The notes below the pieces were generated by a model. It was not told the DNA's origin. It did no database searches and worked only from the letters and a program-made list of their open reading frames with translations. From positions 1 to 24,999 of the forward strand of contig DASUEB010000072.1 in NCBI GenBank assembly GCA_036275295.1: a DNA stretch of 24,999 nt, in the 5' to 3' direction. Positions 7,070 through 14,328 of this stretch are shown here, in pieces. Position 1 is the first letter of the stretch; the number at the start of each line of letters is the position of its first letter. The translations under genes were made by a program, and so were the position numbers. The stretch is from DASUEB01 sp036275295. Lineage in GTDB: Bacteria; Bacteroidota; Bacteroidia; Flavobacteriales_D; Luteibaculaceae.

Positions 7070-8518
7070 TTAGATCTCTGAAAGCTTCATCATATTTGCC
7101 ATACCCCGTTCGGTAATCGGCATAGAGGCAATATTGATTAGATAATCTCCTTTTTCCAGCAATTGACTCTTTTGAAGGATGTGTTTAATGTCGGAGATGG
7201 TCTGATCGGTGCCCACGTATTTATCGTAGTAAAAGCATCGAACGCCCCAAACCAAACTCAGCGAAGACAACAATCTGCGGTTGCTTGAAAAAGCATAAAC
7301 TGCCGATTTGGGGCGAAAACTCGACAGTTTAAAGGCCGTATAACCTGAATGCGTCATGGTAACAATGGCCTTAGCGTCTACCCGAGCAGCCAACTTCACC
7401 GCTTGGTGACAGATGCTGTTGGTGATAAAACGCTCGTCGTATACATCGACTGGGCGAGTTTCCTTGTGGTAAATATCAGAGACCTTTTTTTCGACCTCTG
7501 TAATGATCTCGCCCATGGTTCGGATAACCTCAACAGGGAATTTGCCCACGCTGGTCTCACCGCTAAGCATAACGGCATCTGCACCATCCATTACGGCATT
7601 AGCCACGTCGTTCACCTCCGCTCGGGTGGGGGTGATGTTGGTGATCATGCTTTCCATCATCTGGGTAGCCACAATAACTGGTTTGGCGCTCTTGCGGGCT
7701 TTTTTAATCAGCATCTTTTGCATCAATGGCACTTGTTGCATCGGAATTTCAACGCCCAAGTCGCCCCGAGCCACCATAATGGCATCGGTTTCTTCAATGA
7801 TCTCATCAATCTCGCGCAATGCTTCGGGTTTTTCAATCTTAGCCACTATTCTGGCCAAGCTTTTGCGCTCCTTTAATATGGCTCGCAATTCGCGAATATC
7901 ATCGGCTCTTCTCACAAATGAGAGCCCAATCCAATCTACTTCTTGCTGCAGTACAAATTCTAAGTCAGCCAGGTCTTTCTCCGTCAAACAGGGCAGGGAA
8001 ACATTGGTATTAGGGAGGTTTACGCCCTTTTTGGAGCCCAAAATACCTCCGTGTGTAATTTTGGCAACCACCTCGTTTTCGCGGTTAGTCGACACTACCT
8101 CACATTGCAACTTGCCGTCGTCCATCAAGATCTTTTCGCCCACCTTAACGTCCTTCGGGAAATTGGTGTAGGTCATATACACGCGTTCGGCGGTGCCCAC
8201 CATTTTCTCAGTGGTAAACGTGATTAGGTTGCCGTTGATCAATTCCACTCCGTTGTTTTCAACCTCGCCAACCCGCAGTTTGGGGCCTTGTAAGTCGGCC
8301 AAAATGGCAATGGGGTGATTCAACTCGGCACTGAGATCTCGAATCAGTTGGATGGTTTGAGCGTAAACTTCATGCAGCCCGTGCGAGAAATTCAGCCTGC
8401 ACACATCCAGTCCACTCAACATCATTTCGCGCAATACCTCGCGGTTATCGCTGGCGGGGCCTAGGGTGGCTACAATTTTGGTTTTATGTTCAACCACTAT
8501 ATTGGTTTTTGTTTCCAT
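7070..8518 (-). CDS. pyk: Pyruvate kinase
   Basis: The enzyme converts phosphoenolpyruvate and ADP to pyruvate and ATP, the last step of glycolysis, in the cytoplasm. The 482-residue length is normal. Visible motifs are KIVATLGPAS at the start, RLNFSHG (41-47), ADLQGPKLRVG, the catalytic lysine K227 with E229 in AKIEKPEA, D253 in MVARGDLGVE (metal ligands), T285 in ATQMMES, and DGADAVMLSGETSVGKFPVE. A C-terminal domain of about 120 residues is complete. Its ATG overlaps the stop of the IPExxxVDY gene by one base (TAATG), so translation is coupled. It is the last gene of the acpP-fabF-rnc-IPExxxVDY-pyk operon, linking fatty-acid synthesis and glycolysis genes, an order typical for Bacteroidota. 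Confidence 0.97.
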   Translation of the reverse strand: METKTNIVVEHKTKIVATLGPASDNREVLREMMLSGLDVCRLNFSHGLHEVYAQTIQLIRDLSAELNHPIAILADLQGPKLRVGEVENNGVELINGNLITFTTEKMVGTAERVYMTYTNFPKDVKVGEKILMDDGKLQCEVVSTNRENEVVAKITHGGILGSKKGVNLPNTNVSLPCLTEKDLADLEFVLQQEVDWIGLSFVRRADDIRELRAILKERKSLARIVAKIEKPEALREIDEIIEETDAIMVARGDLGVEIPMQQVPLMQKMLIKKARKSAKPVIVATQMMESMITNITPTRAEVNDVANAVMDGADAVMLSGETSVGKFPVEVIRTMGEIITEVEKKVSDIYHKETRPVDVYDERFITNSICHQAVKLAARVDAKAIVTMTHSGYTAFKLSSFRPKSAVYAFSSNRRLLSSLSLVWGVRCFYYDKYVGTDQTISDIKHILQKSQLLEKGDYLINIASMPITERGMANMMKLSEI

Positions 8519-8940
8519 TAGAACAATAGTTTTTCTTTTGATTTCAGGCTTTCCACCGGTATATCTATTACACCCAGAATGTGATCGGCCTTTTGAAGTG
8601 CGTTTTTACAGTGTTTTATATATGACGATGACCCCCCTTTTACCATAAAAAGGTAGTCAATATTTTTGAGTTCGGGAATAAGCCGATGACCTTCATTGAT
8701 GTTGTCGATGAGATATAATTCCACGTGAAGGTCCTCAACGACGGTGCAAAAGACGTTAAACGGTATAACCGTAGCCTTATCTTTTTGTAACGATTGCAAG
8801 GTGTCTTCCCGGAGGCTCATTTGAAGCTCTAGGGTTTTGTTGATGGTCCAACACAATCGATAATCGGGCAAATGACAAATAATCCCCAGCAGCTGGAAGT
8901 CGTAATCGTACTCTACTTCAAAGGGTAATATTTTCGCCAT
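8518..8940 (-). CDS. IPExxxVDY family protein
   Basis: This 140-residue protein carries the family's hallmark as IPELKNIDY (about residues 88-96), followed by a short hydrophobic strand. There is no membrane segment and no catalytic motif; function is unknown for the whole family. In Bacteroidota it is found, as here, between rnc and pyk. Its start lies inside the end of rnc (23-base overlap) and its stop overlaps the pyk start by one base, so it is expressed as part of the operon. Confidence 0.9.
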   Translation of the reverse strand: MAKILPFEVEYDYDFQLLGIICHLPDYRLCWTINKTLELQMSLREDTLQSLQKDKATVIPFNVFCTVVEDLHVELYLIDNINEGHRLIPELKNIDYLFMVKGGSSSYIKHCKNALQKADHILGVIDIPVESLKSKEKLLF

Positions 8941-9652
8941 GAGTCAATTCGCGTTCCACGAGTACCTGTCTGGCGGCTTCCTGCTCAGCTTTCTTTTTAC
9001 TGAATCCTTTGCCAATGGCCAGCACTTGGTTGTCGTAAACGAGCTCTAAGGTATAGAACTTTCGGTTGTGAACCATCTCTTCCTTTTGGGTAACGAAACG
9101 AATAGGCTTTCGTTCGCGCTGGGCCCATTCAAAGAGTCGACTTTTGTAGTCGGTATCGGTTTCCTGTATGGCCCTGAGGTCGATGTGTTTGTGAAAGATG
9201 GTTTTGAGTACGTGGTTCAAAAAAGGCATCCCTTTTTCGAGGTAAATGGCCCCAATGAATGCTTCTAAGGCATTGCCGTAGATGGTGTTGGCCTCTTGGC
9301 CGCGATTCAAGCTGCGTTTAACCAGTACATTGATATGCAGGTCGAACGCCAATTTGTTGAGATGTGAACGCGATACAATTCGCGAGCGCAACTTGGTCAA
9401 TTCGCCTTCATCGGCATCGGGCAATTGCTCGAAGAGATAAGCTGCTGTAAATGCCCCCAACATACTGTCGCCCAAGAACTCCAGTCGCTCATTGCTCCTG
9501 GAGTAAGGTGAATTGCGATCAATGATAGACCGGTGAATCAGGGCCTCGTGATAAAAATCAAGGCGATGCGGTACGAAGCCAAAGTACTTTTTAGCTACGA
9601 ACTTTATCTTGCGATCGAAGAACGACTCCTGTTTTCCGATGCCCCAACGCAT
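8918..9652 (-). CDS. rnc: Ribonuclease III
   Basis: This double-strand-specific endoribonuclease matures rRNA and processes mRNAs in the cytoplasm. The 244 residues comprise an RNase III catalytic domain with the signature NERLEFLGDS (54-63), metal-binding D62 and E130 (NALEAFIGA). A C-terminal double-stranded-RNA-binding domain (about 168-235) ends in GFSKKKAEQEAARQVL. A short N-terminal extension before residue 20 is the only difference from the E. coli length. It starts 6 bases after the fabF stop and overlaps the IPExxxVDY gene, as usual for the Bacteroidota operon. Confidence 0.97.
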   Translation of the reverse strand: MRWGIGKQESFFDRKIKFVAKKYFGFVPHRLDFYHEALIHRSIIDRNSPYSRSNERLEFLGDSMLGAFTAAYLFEQLPDADEGELTKLRSRIVSRSHLNKLAFDLHINVLVKRSLNRGQEANTIYGNALEAFIGAIYLEKGMPFLNHVLKTIFHKHIDLRAIQETDTDYKSRLFEWAQRERKPIRFVTQKEEMVHNRKFYTLELVYDNQVLAIGKGFSKKKAEQEAARQVLVERELTHGENITL

Positions 9653-9658
9653 GGTTAT

Positions 9659-10912
9659 TTAGCCCTTGTAAGCTTTGAAGATCACAGAAGTATTGTGCCC
9701 GCCAAAACCAAACGTGTTGCTCAATGCCGCTCTGATCTCGCGTTTCTGAGGTTTGTTGAAGGTGAAATTGAGTTTTTGGTCAATTTCAGGATCATCGGTG
9801 AAGTGATTGATGGTAGGTGGAACCATTCCGTTTTTCACAGCGAGAATAGAGGCCACGGCCTCCACAGCGCCAGCAGCACCGAGCAAGTGGCCGGTCATCG
9901 ATTTAGTGGAACTGATGTTGAGCTGATAGGCGTGTTCGCCAAAAACGGTCTTGATGGCCTTGGTCTCGGCAATGTCACCTAGAGGGGTAGACGTTCCGTG
10001 TACGTTGATGTAGTCGATGTCGGCAGGGGTCAGATGCGCGTCTTCCAACGCCGCTCTCATTACGTTGAGGGCTCCAAGGCCTTCGGGGTGAGGAGCGGTG
10101 ATATGGTAAGCATCTGCTGACAGGCCTCCGCCTACAATTTCAGCGTAGATGTTGGCCCCGCGTTTGATAGCGTGTTCATACTCTTCTAGGATGATGCAAG
10201 CACCCCCTTCTCCGAGTACAAATCCGTCGCGATCTTTGTCGAATGGACGAGAGGCCGAAGCGTAATTGTCGTTGTTAACCGACAGCGCGTGCAGCGCGTT
10301 GAAACCACCGATACCGGCCTCATTAACTGCAGCCTCTGAGCCTCCGGTGACGATGGCGTCGGCCTTGCCCAAACGGATGTAGTTAAACGCGTCGATCATG
10401 GCATTGTTCGCCGAGGCACAAGCTGATACGGTGGTAAAATTGGGTCCTCTGAATCCGTATCTGATCGAGATATGGCCTGAGGCGATATCGGCAATCATTT
10501 TCGGGATAAAGAAAGGGTTAAATCGAGGGGTTCCGTCGCCTTTTGCGAACTCAAAGCACTCTTCTTGGAATGTTTGCAGCCCCCCGATGCCGGAGCCCCA
10601 TATAACTCCTACCCGGTCGTGGTTCAAGGTAGCTTTATCGAAACCAGCGTCTAGATAAGCTTCGTGAGCAACAACCATCGCATATTGAGCAAACAAATCG
10701 AGTTTGCGCGCCTCCTTGCGATCAAAATGGGCGCCGGCATCAAACCCCTTAACCTCACAGGCGAAGCGGGTTTTGAATTTCGACGCGTCAAAATGAGTAA
10801 TGGGCTGAGCACCGCTGGTTCCATTCATTAATCCTTCCCAGTAAGCTGAGACGGTATTTCCGATTGGTGTCAACGCACCCAAGCCTGTAACAACTACTCT
10901 TTTTAACTGCAT
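9659..10912 (-). CDS. fabF: 3-oxoacyl-[acyl-carrier-protein] synthase II
   Basis: This condensing enzyme elongates acyl-ACP with malonyl-ACP in fatty-acid synthesis. The 417 residues show the full Cys-His-His triad: C165 in TVSACASANN, H305 in NVHGTSTPLGD and H342 in SMTGHLLGAAG. The glycine-rich C-terminal NTFGFGGHN is also present. The start MQLKRVVVTGLGALTPIG is standard. It lies 33 bases after acpP, its carrier-protein partner, and 6 bases before rnc. Confidence 0.97.
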   Translation of the reverse strand: MQLKRVVVTGLGALTPIGNTVSAYWEGLMNGTSGAQPITHFDASKFKTRFACEVKGFDAGAHFDRKEARKLDLFAQYAMVVAHEAYLDAGFDKATLNHDRVGVIWGSGIGGLQTFQEECFEFAKGDGTPRFNPFFIPKMIADIASGHISIRYGFRGPNFTTVSACASANNAMIDAFNYIRLGKADAIVTGGSEAAVNEAGIGGFNALHALSVNNDNYASASRPFDKDRDGFVLGEGGACIILEEYEHAIKRGANIYAEIVGGGLSADAYHITAPHPEGLGALNVMRAALEDAHLTPADIDYINVHGTSTPLGDIAETKAIKTVFGEHAYQLNISSTKSMTGHLLGAAGAVEAVASILAVKNGMVPPTINHFTDDPEIDQKLNFTFNKPQKREIRAALSNTFGFGGHNTSVIFKAYKG

Positions 10913-10945
10913 GAAGTGGGAGTTAGGCGGGTTAAACCCGATAGA

Positions 10946-11182
10946 TTACTTAACGTGGTTTTGGATGTACTCGATGGCTTGACCAACGGTTCCAATCTTT
11001 TCTGCTTGATCGTCTGGAATAGCGATGTTAAACTCTTTCTCGAACTCCATGATTAGTTCAACCGTGTCTAGAGAATCAGCGCCCAAATCGTTGGTGAAGC
11101 TAGCCTCAGTGTTTACTTCACTTTCATCAACACCAAGTTTGTCAACGATAATCGCTATTACTTTTGACTTAATATCAGACAT
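10946..11182 (-). CDS. acpP: Acyl carrier protein
   Basis: This 78-residue acidic protein carries growing acyl chains on a phosphopantetheine arm. The attachment motif LGADSLDTVELIMEFE gives modified serine S37. Length and acidic helix II are typical. It is the first gene of the operon with fabF, and a good promoter candidate lies just upstream (11212-11242). Confidence 0.97.
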   Translation of the reverse strand: MSDIKSKVIAIIVDKLGVDESEVNTEASFTNDLGADSLDTVELIMEFEKEFNIAIPDDQAEKIGTVGQAIEYIQNHVK

Positions 11183-11211
11183 GATTTTTGTTTTTTTGAT
11201 TTAACAGTGTG

Positions 11212-11242
11212 CAAATAAAAAACAACAAATCGGAAAAACAAA
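11212..11242 (-). promoter_or_regulatory. Putative promoter of the acpP-fabF-rnc-pyk operon
   Basis: On the minus strand TTTG (11242-11239) is followed after exactly 19 bases by TTTATTTG (11219-11212), one mismatch from TAnnTTTG. This is the Bacteroidota housekeeping sigma pattern with standard spacing. It sits in the 62-base gap between the deiodinase stop and acpP, with a predicted 5' leader of about 20 bases. It supports acpP as the first gene of its own unit, separate from the gene upstream. Confidence 0.5.
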
Positions 11243-11244
11243 AT

Positions 11245-11916
11245 TTAATCAAAGAACACCGCCACCTGCGAAAGGTCCTTTCGGCTGATATCGGGCACTG
11301 TGGAGTGTTTGGCGGGGTAACCCACGGGAATCAGCAGGTATGGCCGCTCGTTGTCGGGTCGGCCCAAGATCTTTTGCAAGAAGTTCATTGGGCTGGGCGT
11401 ATGGGTTAGACTGGTTAGTCCTACTTGATGTATCGCGTTGAGCAAAAACCCCACGGCAATCCCAACAGATTCGTTCACGTAGTAGTTGTTGTGTTTGTTG
11501 CCTGCCTCATCCACCTCGTACATGCGCTTGAAGACAACGATTATATAAGGACAGGTTTCAATGAACTCCTTTTCGTGATTGGTTCCAAAGGGTTCCAAGT
11601 CTTTGATCCAGCGCTCACCCATTCGACCGGTGTAGGATATGAACTCCTCCTCTTCAGCGCCTTTTCGAATGCGGCTTTTGAGTTCGGGGTTCGACACCAC
11701 GCAGAACGTCCACGGTTGTTTATTGGCCCCTGATGGCGCCGTTGATGCGGTTCTGATCAGATCGTCGATAACTTCGCGGGGTATGGGTTGATCGGAAAAG
11801 TGGCGTACGCTGCGCCGCTTGTTCATAAACTGATAGTGGCTCTGAGCATGGCTCATTAAGTCGCGCTCTGAGCGCAACTCAGCCTCATACGGGATGAAGG
11901 TAGCACTTGGATTCAT
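11245..11916 (-). CDS. Iodotyrosine deiodinase-like flavoprotein (nitroreductase superfamily)
   Basis: This 223-residue soluble FMN protein of the nitroreductase superfamily has FMN-phosphate residues in NKRRSVRHF (R34, R35, S36, R38) and PSGANKQPW (61-69). It also has THTPSPMNFLQ, where T173 matches the Thr near flavin N5 in deiodinases. The three substrate-lid residues of human iodotyrosine deiodinase (E157, Y161, K182) match E91, Y95 and K116 with identical spacing, within EEFISYTGRMGERW and TNHEKEF. The end VGYPAKHSTVPDI also fits. The likely reaction is reductive dehalogenation of halotyrosines; the physiological substrate in bacteria is unclear. Unlike the mammalian enzyme there is no membrane anchor. 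It lies 62 bases upstream of acpP, same strand, and diverges from purN. A general nitroreductase role is the alternative. Confidence 0.85.
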   Translation of the reverse strand: MNPSATFIPYEAELRSERDLMSHAQSHYQFMNKRRSVRHFSDQPIPREVIDDLIRTASTAPSGANKQPWTFCVVSNPELKSRIRKGAEEEEFISYTGRMGERWIKDLEPFGTNHEKEFIETCPYIIVVFKRMYEVDEAGNKHNNYYVNESVGIAVGFLLNAIHQVGLTSLTHTPSPMNFLQKILGRPDNERPYLLIPVGYPAKHSTVPDISRKDLSQVAVFFD

Positions 11917-12020
11917 GGGGTAGGCAATCTTATATAGGAAAGGTACAATTTTTTGTTGCCGTCCCAGTCAGTTGCGGGATATTAGTACTTTCGTAAGGAA
12001 TTTAAGTATCGCCCATAAAT

Positions 12021-12599
12021 TTGAAGCCCATTCGCCTAGCCATCTTCGCCTCCGGTTCGGGTAGCAATGCCCAGCGGTTGATGGCCTATTTCGCCAATCA
12101 CAACCGCATTTCCATCGCCCTTGTGGTCTGTAACAAAGCTGGCGCTGGGGTGTTCGATCACGCCAAAAAAGCGCAAATCCCTGCCGTTCTGCTCCAAAAC
12201 AGAAGCGATTACGAATCCAACGTTGTGGGAGAATTGCTGCGCGAGAATAGCATTGACTTTATTGTCTTGGCTGGTTTTCTACTCAAAATACCCGACAGTC
12301 TAATCGAGCAATTCCCCGAGAAGATGGTCAACATACACCCTTCCCTTCTGCCCAAGTTTGGCGGTAAAGGGATGTATGGCATACACGTTCACAGGGCTGT
12401 GTTGGAAGCGGGCGAAACGCAGTCTGGCATTACCATTCACCTGGTAGACGGCCACTACGACGAGGGCCGCGTCATTGACCAGGTTTCTTGTCCTGTTTTG
12501 CCCAACGATAGCCCCGAAACACTCGCCCTTCGAGTCCAACAGCTGGAGCACCTGCATTTTGCTCCCGCCATTGAAAACTATCTGTTACATGGCCGTTGA
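12021..12599 (+). CDS. purN: Phosphoribosylglycinamide formyltransferase
   Basis: It transfers a formyl group from 10-formyltetrahydrofolate to glycinamide ribonucleotide, the third step of purine synthesis. The 192-residue protein has the N-terminal loop FASGSGSNAQ, the catalytic MVNIHPSLLP with N104 and H106, and VDGHYDEG with the catalytic aspartate D147. The start is a TTG at 12021: the family begins with exactly this KxIxxFASGSGSN pattern and no ATG or GTG fits upstream. A TACTTTCG at 11986-11993 (one mismatch from TAnnTTTG) could be its -7 element. Its last 11 bases overlap rnhA. Confidence 0.94.
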   Translation: MKPIRLAIFASGSGSNAQRLMAYFANHNRISIALVVCNKAGAGVFDHAKKAQIPAVLLQNRSDYESNVVGELLRENSIDFIVLAGFLLKIPDSLIEQFPEKMVNIHPSLLPKFGGKGMYGIHVHRAVLEAGETQSGITIHLVDGHYDEGRVIDQVSCPVLPNDSPETLALRVQQLEHLHFAPAIENYLLHGR

Positions 12600-13059
12600 G
12601 ATCTTCCTGTATACCGACGGAGCAGCCAAGGGAAATCCCGGTCCTGGTGGCTATGGCGTTGTCTTGATCTCGGGTCACCATCGAAAAGAATTGTCGGCCG
12701 GATACCGCCTGACCACCAATAACCGAATGGAGTTACTTGCCGTAATTGTGGGTCTAGAGGCGATAAAAGCCCCCGGAGCCAAGGTAACTGTGGTGTCAGA
12801 CTCTAAATACGTTGTCGACTCCGTTGACAAAGGATGGGTCTTTGGCTGGGTTAAGAAGGGATTCAAAGACAAAAAAAATGCCGACCTTTGGCGTAGGTTC
12901 TTAACTGTATATCCCCGTCATCAGATTGCCTTTACTTGGGTCAAAGGACATGCTGGGCATCCCGAAAACGAACGCTGCGATCGGCTGGCTGTAATGGCTT
13001 CTGAATCTAGAGACTTGGCTGTTGACGTGGGTTACGAACAAGAACTCAGCGGCCACTAA
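12589..13059 (+). CDS. rnhA: Ribonuclease HI
   Basis: It degrades the RNA strand of RNA-DNA hybrids (R-loops, primer removal) in the cytoplasm. The 156-residue protein is the usual length and has the full catalytic set: D10 (LYTDGAAKGNPGPGG), E48 (NNRMELLA), D71 (VVSDSKYVVDSV) and D131 (ENERCDRLA), with H124 in the GHAGHPEN loop. The frame is open further upstream (to 12475), but that region is purN in another frame. The ATG at 12589 gives the family's normal N-terminus. It overlaps the purN end by 11 bases and is followed after 12 bases by the acyltransferase. Confidence 0.96.
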   Translation: MAVEIFLYTDGAAKGNPGPGGYGVVLISGHHRKELSAGYRLTTNNRMELLAVIVGLEAIKAPGAKVTVVSDSKYVVDSVDKGWVFGWVKKGFKDKKNADLWRRFLTVYPRHQIAFTWVKGHAGHPENERCDRLAVMASESRDLAVDVGYEQELSGH

Positions 13060-13071
13060 TACACGCATTAC

Positions 13072-13677
13072 ATGCTTCGATTTATATTCAGATGGCTTTT
13101 TGCCAAGAACGGATGGACGGTGAATAATCCGCTGTTGGATCAGTGCCAGCATTGCGTCATGATTGGCGCTCCTCACACTTCTAATTGGGACTTTGTATAC
13201 TGCATCATCGCGTTCGAAGTGATGAACATACCGCTGCGATTCACCATTAAAAAGGAGTGGATGCGTTTTCCGCTGTCTTTGTTTGTTGCTCCCCTTGGTG
13301 GTGTGGCTATTGACCGGTCTCCAAAAGGAGGCAAGGTGCGCCTCAGCATGGTTGAGGCCATGACCAACCTCCTCAAATCGCACAAGCGCATGGCCTTGGT
13401 AGTTACACCAGAAGGAACGCGCAAGGCCGTTCCCGCCCTGAAAACCGGGTTCTATCACGTAGCCGTCAATGCGGGGGTTCCCATTGCGCTGGGTTATTTA
13501 GATTATGCCAAGAAGGAAGCTGGCGTTGGCAAGATCATCTACCCAAGTGGCGACATGGCCAAAGATTTGTTGGAGATTACCGAGTTTTACAAGGGAATAT
13601 CTGCTCGCTATCAGGAGTTAAACAGCTTCGCACAGCCTGGCTTTACCGGTATGCCGAAGCACTCAAACAATGAGTAA
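13072..13677 (+). CDS. PlsC-like glycerophospholipid acyltransferase
   Basis: This 201-residue protein belongs to the LPLAT/PlsC superfamily, which transfers acyl chains to lysophosphatidate or related acceptors at the membrane. Block I is APHTSNWDF with catalytic H35 and D40 (HxxxxD), block II is GGVAIDRS (76-83) and block III is TPEGTR (112-117). There is no clear transmembrane helix, only a hydrophobic N-terminus. The exact acceptor cannot be deduced; it may be a short paralogue rather than the main 1-acylglycerol-3-phosphate acyltransferase. It is the third gene of the purN-rnhA unit. Its last 15 bases overlap, tail to tail, the end of the M23 peptidase gene. Confidence 0.88.
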   Translation: MLRFIFRWLFAKNGWTVNNPLLDQCQHCVMIGAPHTSNWDFVYCIIAFEVMNIPLRFTIKKEWMRFPLSLFVAPLGGVAIDRSPKGGKVRLSMVEAMTNLLKSHKRMALVVTPEGTRKAVPALKTGFYHVAVNAGVPIALGYLDYAKKEAGVGKIIYPSGDMAKDLLEITEFYKGISARYQELNSFAQPGFTGMPKHSNNE

Positions 13678-14322
13678 ACTGCCGTCGGGACAGTTCTGCT
13701 GGTAAAAGGATTGCTCGTCGGGATATGCCACCCCCGGATAGTCTCCTCTTTTGCCTTGCATGTCGATGATGATCTGAAAATGCAAATGAGGCGGCCAATG
13801 ACCGTTTTCGTGGGGCTCACCAATCCAAGCTACCCGCTCTCCTGCCTGTATTTCACGCCCCACTTGTTGACCCTCAATCGATGCCAGACTTAAATGACCA
13901 TATAACGTGTGGAAAACTTGCTGGTCTACTTGATGTTCCAGGATAAGGGTAGCGCCGTAATCGCCGAAGCGATCGTTGAACTCAAAACTGTGCACTTTGC
14001 CGCCAATGGGAGCATAGACTGGGGTCAGCGCTGCCGTCCACAAGTCTACCCCCAGGTGCAGCGATCGACTGCGCGACTCGCCCTTGAAAACGTGGCTTTG
14101 ACTGTATACGAGTCGGTTCTCCATATACCCTCCCCTTCCTACTGTTTTTCCTGCCATTAGCTCGTCAATAAGGGCCTGAAACTGGTCCGTATCTCTCAAA
14201 TCTACTGCCTGCATAAGTTGATTTTGAGCCGATAGGTCCAACAGTTGCGTGTTCTCTGCGGTGAGGTTAAAACCCAAAATGGGCTTAGGATTAAGCTTGC
14301 TAACGATATCCAAAAACGACAT
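13663..14322 (-). CDS. M23-family metallopeptidase homologue without signal peptide
   Basis: This 219-residue protein has a LytM/M23 fold. The zinc-site residues are H89 and D93 (HLGVDLW), H143 (YGHL), and H179/H181 (PPHLHFQI), all present. M23 enzymes normally cut peptidoglycan cross-links outside the cell, yet no signal peptide or membrane anchor is visible here. The conserved ending (ENGHWPPHLHF, GDYPGVAYP, NCPDGSLL) resembles, from memory, the M23 domain found fused between a kinase-like domain and a class-III aminotransferase. This may therefore be a stand-alone member of that intracellular group. The ATG at 14322 is preferred over a TTG two codons upstream; the gap to the flavoprotein stop is then 6 bases, indicating one operon. 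Confidence 0.85.
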   Translation of the reverse strand: MSFLDIVSKLNPKPILGFNLTAENTQLLDLSAQNQLMQAVDLRDTDQFQALIDELMAGKTVGRGGYMENRLVYSQSHVFKGESRSRSLHLGVDLWTAALTPVYAPIGGKVHSFEFNDRFGDYGATLILEHQVDQQVFHTLYGHLSLASIEGQQVGREIQAGERVAWIGEPHENGHWPPHLHFQIIIDMQGKRGDYPGVAYPDEQSFYQQNCPDGSLLIV

Positions 14323-14328
14323 GATCAA

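Noticed and set aside
7503..8171. 222-codon plus-strand frame opposite pyk
   Set aside because: Lies entirely antisense to the well-supported pyruvate kinase; the translation is low-complexity (Ser/Ile/Thr-rich) without any domain.
9533..9982. 149-codon plus-strand frame across the rnc/fabF junction
   Set aside because: Antisense to two certain genes with a 6-base gap; no domain seen.
12475..12588. Upstream extension of rnhA
   Set aside because: This stretch codes for purN in another frame; RNase HI homologues start at the equivalent of the ATG at 12589.
12901..13458. 185-codon minus-strand frame opposite rnhA and the acyltransferase
   Set aside because: Antisense to two genes with intact catalytic motifs; no domain recognised.
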